A stretch of DNA of 64,000 bases from JADZEM01 sp046328125 (GTDB taxonomy: Bacteria; Chloroflexota; UBA6077; JACCZL01). The translations under genes were made by a program, and so were the position numbers. The stretch covers positions 1 through 64,000 of the forward strand of contig JAXLXF010000031.1 of NCBI GenBank assembly GCA_046328125.1, in the 5' to 3' direction. Positions 25,435 to 34,262 of the stretch are shown here, one piece after another; the first letter of the stretch is position 1, and the number at the start of each line of letters is the position of its first letter. Below the pieces are notes generated by a model that was given only the letters and a program-made list of their open reading frames with translations, did not search any database and was not told where the DNA came from.

Positions 25435-25468
25435 GGTCAGGCTCGCGGCTCACAGGCCGCGGCTGACC
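25435..25468 (+). promoter_or_regulatory. Leader hairpin upstream of the ABC-F gene (possible attenuator)
   Basis: GGTCAG pairs with CTGACC and, inside it, CGCGGC pairs with GCCGCG around the loop TCACAG. No U-tract follows, so it is not by itself an intrinsic terminator. ABC-F genes are often controlled by leader attenuation, which makes the structure worth noting. Confidence 0.35.
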
Positions 25469-25664
25469 GGCCAGCCGAGATGGTCGCGGCCCCCGCAAGC
25501 GAGTCTTCAAGCCTGCCTGCACCCTGGCTCATTTCCCCACGACGATCGACCAACTCGCGCGTAGACGCACTGTCGCGCGCCCGGCGCCTGCCTGGCTGGC
25601 CGCGCCGGACTGTCGCCCTGGCGCCACCGAGCGAGCCCGGGCGAACGCCACCAGGAGCGACCAC

Positions 25665-27299
25665 ATGCTGCGCGTGCACGACATCAAGAAAGCGTATGGC
25701 GGGCACCAGGCCCTCGACGGCGTCACGTTTGAGATCGGGGATCGAGACAAGGTCGCCCTGGTCGGCATCAACGGCGCCGGCAAGTCCACCCTGCTCAAGA
25801 TCATCGCCGGCATCATCCCGCTGGACGAAGGGCTGATCCGCGTCACCGAGAACACCGAGATCTCGTACCTGCCGCAGGACGCCGGGATCAGGAGCGGCCT
25901 GACGCTCTGGGACGAGATGATGGCCTCATTCCCGGAGCTGATCGAGATCCAGGCCGAGCTGGCCCAGATCGAAGCCTCGATGGCGACTGACTATGAGGAC
26001 CTGGATCGGCTCGACCAGCTGGTCAACCGCCAGGGCGAGCTGTTGGAGCGGTTCGAGCAGCTGGACGGCTACCGCGTCGAGGCCGAGATCGCGAAGGTGC
26101 TGGCCGGCCTCGGCTTCGCGCCGAACGATCGCGACAAGCCGTGCGAGGCGTTCTCGGGCGGCTGGCAGATGCGGATCGCGCTGGCACGGATGCTGGTCCG
26201 CAAGCCGGGCCTGCTGCTGCTGGACGAGCCGACCAACCACCTGGACCTGAAGGCGACCGAGTGGCTGGAGGACTACCTTCACGAGTACCCGGGCATGATC
26301 GTGGTCGTCTCGCACGACCGCTACTTCATCGACCGGGTCGTCAGCCGCACCGTCGAGATCGAGGATGGCAAGGCGGTTGACTACCGTGGCAACTACAGCT
26401 ACTTCCTGTCGGAGCGCGAGCGGAAGCGCAAGGAGTACCAGAACGCCTACGAGCGGCAGCAGAAGTTCATCAAGAAGCAGATGACCTTCATCAATCAGTT
26501 CCGCGCGAACGCCGCCCGTGCCGCCGTGGTCAAGAGCCGCGAGCGGGCGCTGGCGAAGCTCGCGCGGCTGGAGCCGCCGCGCGCCTCCGACCCGAAGATC
26601 ACGCTGCGCTTCGCGGCGGGCCGGCCCGGGCCGGAGCGGGTGTTGACCGTCGAGGGGCTGACCAAGGCGTACGACGGCCGCACGATCATCGAGGGCATCA
26701 ACCTGGACATCAACCGGGGCGACCGGATTGCGCTGGTCGGCCCGAACGGCGTCGGCAAGTCCACGCTGCTGCGGACGCTGGCCGGCATCGAGGAGCCAGA
26801 CGCGGGCACGCTGGAATACGGGCAGAACGTGACGGTCGGGTACTACGCCCAGGATCAGGCCCAGACCCTCAACGAGGGACTCACCGTGCGCGAGGAGATG
26901 CTGGCCCACGCGCCGAGCGGGTGGGGCGAGGAGCAGGTCCGCGCGCTGCTGGCCCGCTTCCTGTTCCGCGCCGACGACGTTCACAAGTCGATCGCGGCGC
27001 TCTCGGGTGGCGAGAAGAGCCGGCTCAGCCTGGCGAAGCTGATCCTCCAGCCGCGCCAGCTGCTGCTGCTGGACGAGCCGACCAACCATCTGGACGTGCC
27101 AAGCAAGGACGAGCTGGAGAGCGCGCTGGACAACTACCCGGGCGCGGTGATCTTCGCCTCGCACGACCGCTTCCTGCTGGACCGGGTCGCCACCAAGGTG
27201 GCCGAGATCCAGGACGGCAAGCTCCAGGTCTACCTGGGCGGCTGGAGCCGCTACCGCGAGGTGCTGGCCGAGCGCGAGGAGGCGCTGTCGGTCGCCTGA
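25665..27299 (+). CDS. ABC-F family ribosome-associated ATPase
   Basis: 544 residues with two ABC domains and no membrane segment. Domain 1: Walker A GINGAGKST, signature FSGGWQMR, Walker B LLLLDEPTNHLD. The inter-domain linker (YERQQKFIKKQMTFINQFRANAARA, interrupted by charged residues) is the P-site-tRNA-interaction region. Domain 2: GPNGVGKST, LSGGEKSR, LLLLDEPTNHLD. The architecture matches YdiF/AbcF3-like translation factors, some of which give antibiotic resistance; the linker is not long enough in an obvious way to call resistance. Preceded by a long leader and followed by a strong terminator. Confidence 0.93.
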   Translation: MLRVHDIKKAYGGHQALDGVTFEIGDRDKVALVGINGAGKSTLLKIIAGIIPLDEGLIRVTENTEISYLPQDAGIRSGLTLWDEMMASFPELIEIQAELAQIEASMATDYEDLDRLDQLVNRQGELLERFEQLDGYRVEAEIAKVLAGLGFAPNDRDKPCEAFSGGWQMRIALARMLVRKPGLLLLDEPTNHLDLKATEWLEDYLHEYPGMIVVVSHDRYFIDRVVSRTVEIEDGKAVDYRGNYSYFLSERERKRKEYQNAYERQQKFIKKQMTFINQFRANAARAAVVKSRERALAKLARLEPPRASDPKITLRFAAGRPGPERVLTVEGLTKAYDGRTIIEGINLDINRGDRIALVGPNGVGKSTLLRTLAGIEEPDAGTLEYGQNVTVGYYAQDQAQTLNEGLTVREEMLAHAPSGWGEEQVRALLARFLFRADDVHKSIAALSGGEKSRLSLAKLILQPRQLLLLDEPTNHLDVPSKDELESALDNYPGAVIFASHDRFLLDRVATKVAEIQDGKLQVYLGGWSRYREVLAEREEALSVA

Positions 27300-27334
27300 C
27301 GGCATCCTCGCGATCTCAGAGCGCCGTACGCAGC

Positions 27335-27375
27335 GGGCCGACGAGGAATGTGCCTCGTCGGCCCGTTCTTCTGCT
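27335..27375 (+). terminator. Intrinsic terminator after the ABC-F gene
   Basis: Perfect 12-bp stem GGGCCGACGAGG (27335-27346) / CCTCGTCGGCCC (27353-27364) with a 6-nt loop, followed by a T-rich run (GTTCTTCTGCTCGTTTT). It is 36 bases after the ABC-F stop. Confidence 0.85.
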
Positions 27376-27487
27376 CGTTTTCGTGTCCTCGGCCCGGCTC
27401 TTGCATTGACGGCGGGTACGGCCGCGTGGCCGCACTTTGCGCCCGCCGCCTGCACGATGGCGGCATCGTCACAAGAGCGAGGTCATC

Positions 27488-28033
27488 ATGGCATCTTCAA
27501 CGACACAATCTACGAGTGTACCGTCGCACCCGGAGGATGATCAGCGGCACCCGGTCCACGCCAACGACCGTTCGGAGAGCTCGTCGTCCGGGCATACGTC
27601 GTCCTGGTTCGGAAGGTTCGCATCCGCCACGGCGCGGGCGGTCGGGCACCCGATGGCGTTCACCAGCGCGGTGGTCTTCGTGCTGATCTGGGCGCTGAGC
27701 GGCCCGATCTTCGGGTTCAGCGACACCTGGCAGCTCATCATCAACACGACTACCACGATTCTGACCAACCTGATCGTCTTCCTGATCCAGAACACCCAGA
27801 ATCGCGACACCGCCGCGTTGCAGCTCAAGATCGACGAGCTGATCCGCGCGACGAAGGGCGCCCACAACGCGGTGCTCGATCTGGAAGAGCTCGAAGAGGG
27901 CGACCTGGCCCAGATCCGGGAGCATTACGAGCAGCTCGCGAAGAAGGCCCGCGGCCGGCACGAGGGCATCCTGGACAACGGCGCCCTGGAAGACGAGCCG
28001 GAGGAGGTCGCGGCGACGGCGGCTGGCCGCTAA
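27488..28033 (+). CDS. Low-affinity iron permease family membrane protein
   Basis: 181 residues from the ATG at 27488 (MASSTTQSTSVP); an upstream ATG at 27437 has no good ribosome site. A soluble His/Ser-rich tail is followed by two membrane helices (PMAFTSAVVFVLIWALSGPI and LIINTTTTILTNLIVFLIQN), then NTQNRDTAALQLKIDELIRA and an acidic helical tail. This is the fingerprint of the Fet4-like PF04120 family; bacterial members are small and their iron-transport role is unproven. Confidence 0.88.
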   Translation: MASSTTQSTSVPSHPEDDQRHPVHANDRSESSSSGHTSSWFGRFASATARAVGHPMAFTSAVVFVLIWALSGPIFGFSDTWQLIINTTTTILTNLIVFLIQNTQNRDTAALQLKIDELIRATKGAHNAVLDLEELEEGDLAQIREHYEQLAKKARGRHEGILDNGALEDEPEEVAATAAGR

Positions 28034-28053
28034 TCCGTGCGGTCAGCCGCCGG

Positions 28054-28059
28054 TATACT
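28054..28059 (+). promoter_or_regulatory. Probable -10 box just before the HEPN gene
   Basis: TATACT (in GGTATACTG) lies only 15 bases before the ATG at 28074. If used, the transcript would be nearly leaderless. Confidence 0.4.
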
Positions 28060-28073
28060 GCTGGCGACAGACC

Positions 28074-28451
28074 ATGCGTGTGGACACCGAGCCGTGGTGG
28101 CGCCAGGCCGAAGCCGACCTCGAAACCGCCGAGCACTTGCTGACCGGGGGTCGCTGGTATGCTGTCTCCTGGTTCTCACACCAGGCAACGGAGAAGGGAA
28201 TCAAGGCGCTGTACATCGAACAGGCCGGGCAGCCGGCCAACCGCATCCACGACCTGGAGGTTCTCGGGCACCGGGTCGGCGCACCGCCAGCTGTTATCCT
28301 TGATCTGGTCTTACTTGACCCTATGTTCGGCGCTGTCCGTTATCCAAATGCGGCGGGCATCGCTCCGGTCGATCGGATAACTCGCGGGCGAGCGACGCGC
28401 GACATTGAAGCCGCTCGGAGGGCAATGGCATGGGTGAAATCCCAGCTCTGA
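28074..28451 (+). CDS. HEPN-domain protein
   Basis: 125 residues. WWRQAEADLETAEHLLTGGRWYAVSWFSHQATEKGIKALYI is the classical first half of a PF05168 HEPN four-helix bundle, and NRIHDLEVLGHRV the second. The usual Rx4-6H ribonuclease motif is not obvious, although Arg and His residues occur in NRIHDLEVLGHR. It overlaps the next gene by 22 bp, an arrangement typical of HEPN/MNT toxin-antitoxin pairs. Confidence 0.87.
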   Translation: MRVDTEPWWRQAEADLETAEHLLTGGRWYAVSWFSHQATEKGIKALYIEQAGQPANRIHDLEVLGHRVGAPPAVILDLVLLDPMFGAVRYPNAAGIAPVDRITRGRATRDIEAARRAMAWVKSQL

Positions 28452-28789
28452 CTGCGGACGGGAGCGCAATTGTCCACTTCGCGAGACGGCTTCACCGAGA
28501 CCTCGGATTCGAGAAGGTGCTGCTCTATGGCGCGTTCAAGCGGGAATTCGTGGCGAAAGACTACGAGTATCGACTGATCTGCGTGAGCAGCACGTTTCAG
28601 CAAGTGGACGAGTTTGAGAGGCAGTACGGCCTCCACGATGTTTACTTTGACGTGGGCGGCAACGGCGCGTTGCGTCTCATCTGCCTGACGCCGGAAGAAT
28701 TCGAGAGCGCCAAGAAGCGAATCACGCTCGTTGCTGAGGTGCTGCCGGAGGCCATCGACCTGCTGGCTGAGGTGCCGACCGCCCCGTAG
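28430..28789 (+). CDS. Degenerate MNT-like nucleotidyltransferase partner
   Basis: 119 residues overlapping the HEPN gene. The stretch VLLYGAFKREFVAKDYEYRL sits where minimal nucleotidyltransferases have a GSxARG...SDxD active site, but the second Ser/Gly and both catalytic Asp are replaced (YGAFKRE, YEYR). The rest (DVYFDVGGNGALRLICLTPEEFESAKKR) keeps the length and spacing of the fold. A catalytically dead antitoxin-like partner is my best interpretation. The relation is structural-pattern based, not a firm family match. Confidence 0.65.
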   Translation: MGEIPALTADGSAIVHFARRLHRDLGFEKVLLYGAFKREFVAKDYEYRLICVSSTFQQVDEFERQYGLHDVYFDVGGNGALRLICLTPEEFESAKKRITLVAEVLPEAIDLLAEVPTAP

Positions 28790-28828
28790 CCCGGTCACCA
28801 CCAGACCGAGCCACGGGGCGCGCGACGG

Positions 28829-29776
28829 TCAGCCGCCCAGGAACCGGCGCGGGTTGTCGTTGTTCAGCTTGTCGATCTGGGCCTGGCTGGCGCCCAGCTC
28901 CAGCACGCGCGGGAACAGCCTCCGCTTCGCGAACAGCCAGCCGTCCGGGTTGTAGGTCCGGCTCAGCAGCGGATCGGACGTGCGGCTGACCCCGAGCACC
29001 GACCAGTCGTGCGAGACCATCAGGCGGTCCTCGTGGCCGGCCTTCAGCAGCGCCGCCAGCGTCTGCGCCCGCCCCTCGGCGTCCGGGCCGATCGGGGAGC
29101 TGGTCTGGTGGCGGTCCAACCCCAGCCAGACACCCTTCGCGAGCAGCCCCTGGAGGTACTCCAGATCGGTCGAGTCGTTGCTGTGGCCGATGTAGACGCG
29201 GTTCAGGTCGAACCCCTCGTCCTCGAAAATGCGCACCTGCTGCTCGCCGACGCGGCCCGGCGCGAAGCTGTGGGTCGAGATGCGGACGCCGGTCTGCTTC
29301 GCGGCGCGAGCAGCGGCCCGCAGGATGATCTCGCCTTCCCTGGTCACGCCTTCGGAGTCGTTGGCCACCTTGATGATGCCGGCCTTGATGCCGGTTCCCT
29401 CGACACCGACCTCCAGCTCGCGCACGAAGAGCGCCGCCACCTCGTCCGGGCTGCGAAACCAGAGCGAGCGCGGGATGTCGCGCCAGATGCCGGTCGCGGC
29501 GATGATCTGGACGCCGGTCCGCCGCGACATCTCGGCCAGGAAGCGGATGTCGCGGCCCAGGTCCATCGTCGAGAGGTCGACGATCGTCTTGACGCCGCCC
29601 TCCTTCGCCTCGTTCAGCGTCAACGCCACCTGTTCGGTCAGCTTGTCGAAGTCGCCGAACAGCTCCGGGAACGTCTGCTGGATGCCGGCCGAAGCGGTGA
29701 AAATGTGCTCGTGGGTCAGCGTGAACCCGAGATCGGCGGTGTCGAGCGGCCCGAGCACCGAGTTGACGGTCGCCAT
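28829..29776 (-). CDS. Phosphotriesterase-family metal-dependent hydrolase
   Basis: 315 residues from the ATG at 29776, preceded by GAGGGG. The frame stays open far upstream to 31321, but that part is the antisense of other genes. Binuclear-metal ligands: THEH near residue 21, the carboxylated Lys in GIIKVANDS, His in ISTHSFAPG and YIGHSND, and Asp in VSHDWS. This complete set predicts an active PTE/lactonase-like enzyme. The C-terminal part ends in NDNPRRFLGG, a family hallmark. It faces convergently toward the HEPN pair. Confidence 0.92.
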   Translation of the reverse strand: MATVNSVLGPLDTADLGFTLTHEHIFTASAGIQQTFPELFGDFDKLTEQVALTLNEAKEGGVKTIVDLSTMDLGRDIRFLAEMSRRTGVQIIAATGIWRDIPRSLWFRSPDEVAALFVRELEVGVEGTGIKAGIIKVANDSEGVTREGEIILRAAARAAKQTGVRISTHSFAPGRVGEQQVRIFEDEGFDLNRVYIGHSNDSTDLEYLQGLLAKGVWLGLDRHQTSSPIGPDAEGRAQTLAALLKAGHEDRLMVSHDWSVLGVSRTSDPLLSRTYNPDGWLFAKRRLFPRVLELGASQAQIDKLNNDNPRRFLGG

Positions 29777-29919
29777 ATACCCCTCCCGAGCGGCCCGCGC
29801 CAGGCTCCATCCGTCCTGGCCGATCCTGAATCCTGAGACATCGCGGGCCGACCTTCCAGTGTAGCCCGAGCGTCCAGGCTTGCCACTGCCACTTCGCGCC
29901 CGCGACTTTCGCCCTGTGC

Positions 29920-30888
29920 CTAGCGGGCGCCCATCAGCTCGGGGGGAACCCGGCCGAGCGCCGCCACCCGCGCCCTGGCCTCCTCCGAGAGCAGCAGATC
30001 GCGGAACGCCGAGGCGACCGCGCTCAACGGATGCTCGCGGTCCGAGACCAGCAGCAGGTCGCGGCCCGGCGCCAGGTCGCGGACCCGTGGGACGCCGAGC
30101 GCGTGCTGGAGCCGCCCGCCCATCAGCGCGTACGCCGAGACGAACCCGATCCCCAATCCTGCCGCCACCGCCGTCAGCACCGCCTCGGTGCTCCCCAGCT
30201 CCGCCACCACCCGCACCCGCTCGGCCGGCACGCCGGCCGCCTCGAAGGCGTCCAGCACCGCGCCACGCGCTCCAGAGCCCTCCTCGCGCAGCACCAGCGG
30301 CTCCTCGGCGAGCCGGGCGGCCGTCAGGTTGACGGCGTTCAGCAGCGGATGGTTGCACGGCGCGATCGGCACCAGCTCGTTGCGGCCCAGGACTTCCACG
30401 TGGCAGCGCTCGTGGCGGAACGGTCCGCCGATCACGGCTAGCTCGACGTCGTGGCGCAACAGCCGCCCGATCGCCGTACGCGTGTCGGCGATCGACATCC
30501 GCACCACGCTGCCGGGATGGCGCTCGTGGAAGATCGGCAGGAGCGCCGGCAGCACCGACTCGCCGGGGACCGGGCTGGCGACGATGGTCAGGACACCGCC
30601 GGTCCCGGACTTCAGCTCGTCCAGGTCGCGCTCCAGCGTCTCCAGCGCCAGCACCACTCGCTGGCCCCGCTCCCGGACGCGCTCGCCGGCGACGGTCAGG
30701 CGGGCGTTGCGGGCCGGCCGCGCGAACAGCGGCTGCCCGAAATGCTCTTCGAGCGCCCGGATCTGCTCGCTGACGGACGGCTGGGTGATCCCGAGCCGGC
30801 GCGCGGCCGCCGAGAAGCCACCCTCCTCGACGATGGTCAGGAAGGTCTGGAGGTTGCGGAGGAGGGGAGGCGGAAAACGGACTGGCAT
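29920..30888 (-). CDS. LysR-family transcriptional regulator
   Basis: 322 residues. The N-terminal winged helix-turn-helix is LQTFLTIVEEGGFSAAARRL followed by GITQPSVSEQIRALEEHFGQPLFAR; the remainder is the periplasmic-binding-like effector domain (GVLTIVASPVPGESVLPALL). It is upstream of the PTE-like hydrolase on the same strand, with about 140 bp between, and may control it. Confidence 0.9.
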   Translation of the reverse strand: MPVRFPPPLLRNLQTFLTIVEEGGFSAAARRLGITQPSVSEQIRALEEHFGQPLFARPARNARLTVAGERVRERGQRVVLALETLERDLDELKSGTGGVLTIVASPVPGESVLPALLPIFHERHPGSVVRMSIADTRTAIGRLLRHDVELAVIGGPFRHERCHVEVLGRNELVPIAPCNHPLLNAVNLTAARLAEEPLVLREEGSGARGAVLDAFEAAGVPAERVRVVAELGSTEAVLTAVAAGLGIGFVSAYALMGGRLQHALGVPRVRDLAPGRDLLLVSDREHPLSAVASAFRDLLLSEEARARVAALGRVPPELMGAR

Positions 30889-31005
30889 ACTCGAAGGGCG
30901 CCGGCGCCCCGCGAGGCGCGGTGCGATGCCAGTGTAGCCGATCCTGGTCTGGGGCGCGTGGACGCCGAAGAACGAAGCGGCGAGGATCGCCGCGCTCCCA
31001 GGTGG

Positions 31006-31275
31006 CTACGGCGTCGGGGGGCCACCCTCCGCGACGCCGAGCGCGATCCGCTGGACCAGTCGCCGGGCCTCCGGCAGGTACGACTCGATGGGCAGGCCGC
31101 CAGCTTCCGCCGCCCAGCCACCCTCGGCCAGCTCGCGCTGGCGCAGGCGCTCCGCCATCTTGCGCACGACCGGGCTCTCGGAGGAGAGCGGCGCGCCGGC
31201 CACCACCGCGAGTGCCGCGTCGCTCGGCGCACCTCGCCGTCCCCGCAGCCAGCCAGTCAGCTTCTTGACGTCCAT
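31006..31275 (-). CDS. Small hypothetical protein
   Basis: 89 residues from the ATG at 31275 (MDVKKLTGWLRGRRG), with GAGGCGG ahead of it. Amphipathic and helical, with charged patches (VVRKMAERLRQRELAEGG) and no membrane segment or known motif. It is divergent from the nucleotide-sugar dehydrogenase gene and shares an AT-rich promoter region with it. Coding is judged from start context and composition only. Confidence 0.5.
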   Translation of the reverse strand: MDVKKLTGWLRGRRGAPSDAALAVVAGAPLSSESPVVRKMAERLRQRELAEGGWAAEAGGLPIESYLPEARRLVQRIALGVAEGGPPTP

Positions 31276-31353
31276 CGTGCGCCGCCTCAGATTCCTTACC
31301 ACCAGTGACTCTGGCGGACAACTCAACTATACGGCATGGCCTCTATCATGTCC

Positions 31354-31369
31354 ATAGGTGTTAACCTAT
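31354..31369. promoter_or_regulatory. Operator-like palindrome in a divergent promoter region
   Basis: ATAGGT and ACCTAT arms around GTTA, inside an AT-rich patch between the small minus-strand gene and the nucleotide-sugar dehydrogenase gene. The size fits a dimeric repressor site; no regulator is identified. Confidence 0.35.
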
Positions 31370-31549
31370 CAAACGAGCAACGGTGACGACGAGACTCTGT
31401 CTCTTGAAGAGCATGCGCGTCGCACCAGTGCGCCGACGCTTGACACGGTCTCGCGGGCGGTGGCAGAATCCGCCCGCTTCTCCTGCCAGGAGGGCTCAGT
31501 CTGCCTCGGTCTGGTCGCCGCGTGCGCCACGGGCTTCGGAGGGTCGTCG

Positions 31550-32872
31550 ATGGCGGTTCAACAGCATGCCCCAGCGCAAGCGCTCGAGCGCAAGCTTGCC
31601 GAGCGGACCGCGCGCGTTGGGGTGCTCGGGCTGGGCTACGCCGGCCTCCCGATGGCCGTCGAGATCGCCCAGACCGGGTTCGCCGTGACCGGGCTCGACG
31701 TCAACGCCGCGCGCGTCAACGCCGTCAACGCCGGGGCCAGCCCCGTCTCGGACGTCGAGGACGCGACGATCCGCGACCTGCTCGGACGGCAGCTGCTGCG
31801 GGCTTCGACGGATCTGCGCCTGCTCTCCGAGATCGACGTGGTGCTGATCGCCGTCCCGACCCCGCTGAAGGACGACCGCCAGCCCGACCTGCGTTACGTC
31901 GAGGCGGCCACTCGCGACATCGCGGCCAACCTGCATCCCGGGATGCTGGTCATCCTCCAGAGCACCTGCTCGCCGGGCACCACGCGCGAGGTGATGCTGC
32001 CGAAGCTCGCCGCGACCGGCCTGGAGGTGGGCAAGGACTACTTCCTGGTCTTCGCGCCTGAGCGGATCGACCCGGGCAACGCGCGCTTCAACGTGCGCAA
32101 CACGCCGAAGCTGGTCGGCGGGATCACGCCCACCTGCGCCGAGCTGGCCCGCGGGCTGTACACCTACTTCGTGGACACGGTCGTGCCGGTCTCCTCGCCG
32201 GAGGTCGCCGAGACCTCGAAGCTGGTCGAGAACACGTTTCGCTTCATCAACATCAGCTTCGTGAACGAGATCGCCCAGTTGTGCGACAAGATCGGGATCT
32301 CGGTCTGGGAAGTGATCGAGGCGGCGAACAGCAAGCCGTTCGCGTTCATGCCCCACTATCCGGGCGCGGGCGTCGGCGGGCACTGCATCCCGATCGTGCC
32401 GTTCTACCTGGAGGCGATCGCCCAGCGGCACGGCGTGATGGCCGCGATGATCGAGGCGGCCGGCCGCATCAACGACCACATGCCGACGTTCGTGATCGAG
32501 AAGATGACGCGGCTGCTGCGAGAGCGTGGCAAGCGGAACGGCGGCGGGCGCGTGCTGGTGCTCGGCGTGACGTACAAGAAGGACGTGGCCGACCTGCGCG
32601 AGAGCTCGGCGCTGGAGGTGGTGCGCCGCCTGCACGCCGACGGGTACGACGTTGTGTACCACGACCCGCTGATCGCGCGGTTCGAGCACGCCGGCCTGAC
32701 GCTGGAGTCGTCGCCGCTGACCCCCGAGCTGCTCGGGAGCGTCGAGAGCGTGATCCTGTGCGCGCCGCACTCGACCGTGGACTACGACCTCGTGGTGCAA
32801 CGGGCGCCGCTGGTGCTGGACACCTGCAACGCCCTGAAGCAGTATCAGCGCGGGAACGTCGTCCCGCTCTGA
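31550..32872 (+). CDS. UDP-/nucleotide-sugar 6-dehydrogenase (WecC/TviB type)
   Basis: 440 residues from the ATG at 31550, with GGAGGG seven bases upstream; an earlier in-frame start at 31358 has no such site. GVLGLGYAGLPMA is the Rossmann motif, LIAVPTPLKDDRQPDL the substrate strand, FAPERIDPGNA the NDP-sugar motif, and VGGHCIPIVPFY carries the catalytic Cys. YKKDVADLRESSALEVVRRL marks the C-terminal domain. The FAPERIDPGN form is typical of UDP-N-acetyl-hexosamine dehydrogenases. It should supply uronic-acid nucleotide sugars for the surface polysaccharide encoded downstream. Confidence 0.92.
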   Translation: MAVQQHAPAQALERKLAERTARVGVLGLGYAGLPMAVEIAQTGFAVTGLDVNAARVNAVNAGASPVSDVEDATIRDLLGRQLLRASTDLRLLSEIDVVLIAVPTPLKDDRQPDLRYVEAATRDIAANLHPGMLVILQSTCSPGTTREVMLPKLAATGLEVGKDYFLVFAPERIDPGNARFNVRNTPKLVGGITPTCAELARGLYTYFVDTVVPVSSPEVAETSKLVENTFRFINISFVNEIAQLCDKIGISVWEVIEAANSKPFAFMPHYPGAGVGGHCIPIVPFYLEAIAQRHGVMAAMIEAAGRINDHMPTFVIEKMTRLLRERGKRNGGGRVLVLGVTYKKDVADLRESSALEVVRRLHADGYDVVYHDPLIARFEHAGLTLESSPLTPELLGSVESVILCAPHSTVDYDLVVQRAPLVLDTCNALKQYQRGNVVPL

Positions 32873-32876
32873 CCCG

Positions 32877-34262
32877 TCAGATCGACTCCAGCAGGTCGCC
32901 GGCCGCCTCGATCAGCTGCTCGGCCGCGCCGGGCGCCATCGCGGAGTTCCAGACGCCGTACCCGCCGTTCTTGTAGTCGGACTTCATCGGGATGTAGCCA
33001 ATCTCGCCGTTCGAGTAGCCGGAGACCATCGTCACGGCAGCGGGCGAGCGGCGTCTGATCTCGACGCCGACCTCCGCGAACGGCTCGCCGGGCATCGCGA
33101 CGAGCGTCAGGCAGCCGATCTTGAACGCTTGCAGCTCGGTCCGCGCGGTGGCGCGACCGTCGAACTGGCGGACGTTGTGAAGCTGCATCCCTGCGCGCTT
33201 GGCGACGTAGCCGCGACGTCTGATCTCTCGGTCGTCGCCTGAGCGCCGCGCCTCCGCGAGCGCTTCGGCCTTCGTGGCCAGGTCGGCCTCAGCTTCGGCC
33301 AAGGTCGGCAGGTCGATCAACGGCAGCTCGACGATGCTGGTCACCGCTCTGACGGCGCCGTCTGGCTCCGGACCTGGGGTCTCCTCGTAGATGCCAAGCT
33401 CGGCGCCCGATTCGAGCACCTCGACCAGCCGCTCCTCTTTGGGCAGCGTGGTCAGCCCGACCGCCACCTTCGCGGCCTCCAGCCCGAGCAGCGTCCCGAC
33501 CTTGCGGTAGTCGGCGCCCTTGCTGCTGAACGTCTCGCGGGGATGGCGGTCGCCGGCGCAGCCTTGCAGGAAGAGGCAGAGCCCGCCGACGTTCGCCTCG
33601 ACCGTTCGGCGGAGCGGTCCGGGGAAGTCCGGCGTGATGAGCGAGTTGCCGTGCGCCATGATGGTGGGGTGACAGGCGTAGTTGACCAGCACGGCGATGG
33701 GCCGCTCGTGCTCGTCGTCGATCCGGGCGACGAGCAGATCGTGGTCCACGAAGCCGCCATAGTTGCGGCCCAGCACGATGCGCTGCTGGCCGGGGTGCCA
33801 CATCCGACGGTTCAACGCGACCTCGGAGTGCCCGATGCCGGCCGCGATCCGGGCCGGCCGCATGTCGCGGTGCGCCTGCCAGACCGCGCCGACGATCTTG
33901 TCGGTCAGCATCGTGACGTAGCCGGGGATCATCTCGGTGCCTTCGGGGTACCAGCCGGGTGCGACCGGCCCGCCGGAGTGGGTGTGGGTGGCGGTGATCC
34001 GGACGTGAGTGGCCGGGATCTGCGTCAGGTCTGAGACGCGCTGGCGCACCTCGCGCGAGAGTGCATCCGGCACCCACGGCAGGTCAGAGTCCACGATGGC
34101 GACGGTGGTCTCTCCGTCAGAGGCCACGAGCGCGGTGGTCCACAGCTCCATGTCCACGCCCTCGGCGCGGGTGTGGGTCTGCGCGCCCCAGAACGGGTGC
34201 GCGATCCCGACCGGCGGCGTAGTGACGGCGCGGCTGACCCCAACGCGAAGCTGCGGCGGCAT
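32877..34262 (-). CDS. Neutral/alkaline ceramidase-like protein
   Basis: 461 residues from the ATG at 34262 (MPPQLRVGVSRAVTTPP). ITATHTHSGGP near residue 100, NYACHPTIMAHGN and LFLQGCAGDRHPR reproduce the zinc-binding and nucleophile regions of PF04734 neutral ceramidase N-terminal domains. The C-terminal domain is short, and no signal peptide is seen. Such proteins in soil bacteria are annotated as ceramidase-like but probably hydrolyse other amides. It ends 4 bp from the convergent dehydrogenase stop. Confidence 0.85.
   Translation of the reverse strand: MPPQLRVGVSRAVTTPPVGIAHPFWGAQTHTRAEGVDMELWTTALVASDGETTVAIVDSDLPWVPDALSREVRQRVSDLTQIPATHVRITATHTHSGGPVAPGWYPEGTEMIPGYVTMLTDKIVGAVWQAHRDMRPARIAAGIGHSEVALNRRMWHPGQQRIVLGRNYGGFVDHDLLVARIDDEHERPIAVLVNYACHPTIMAHGNSLITPDFPGPLRRTVEANVGGLCLFLQGCAGDRHPRETFSSKGADYRKVGTLLGLEAAKVAVGLTTLPKEERLVEVLESGAELGIYEETPGPEPDGAVRAVTSIVELPLIDLPTLAEAEADLATKAEALAEARRSGDDREIRRRGYVAKRAGMQLHNVRQFDGRATARTELQAFKIGCLTLVAMPGEPFAEVGVEIRRRSPAAVTMVSGYSNGEIGYIPMKSDYKNGGYGVWNSAMAPGAAEQLIEAAGDLLESI

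Larger units (their letters stand above)
25155..25664. other. Intergenic region: palindrome copy, promoter and long leader of the ABC-F gene
   Basis: This 510-bp region holds a family A palindrome (25225-25300), an extended -10 promoter (25375-25383) and about 275 nt of probable untranslated leader before the ABC-F start. The leader contains a hairpin at 25435-25468. I see no convincing gene. Confidence 0.6.

Noticed and set aside
29777..31321. Long N-terminal extension of the phosphotriesterase-like frame
   Set aside because: It is Arg/Ala/Gly-rich antisense of the LysR and small-protein genes, and a good ribosome site and conserved N-terminus support the ATG at 29776.
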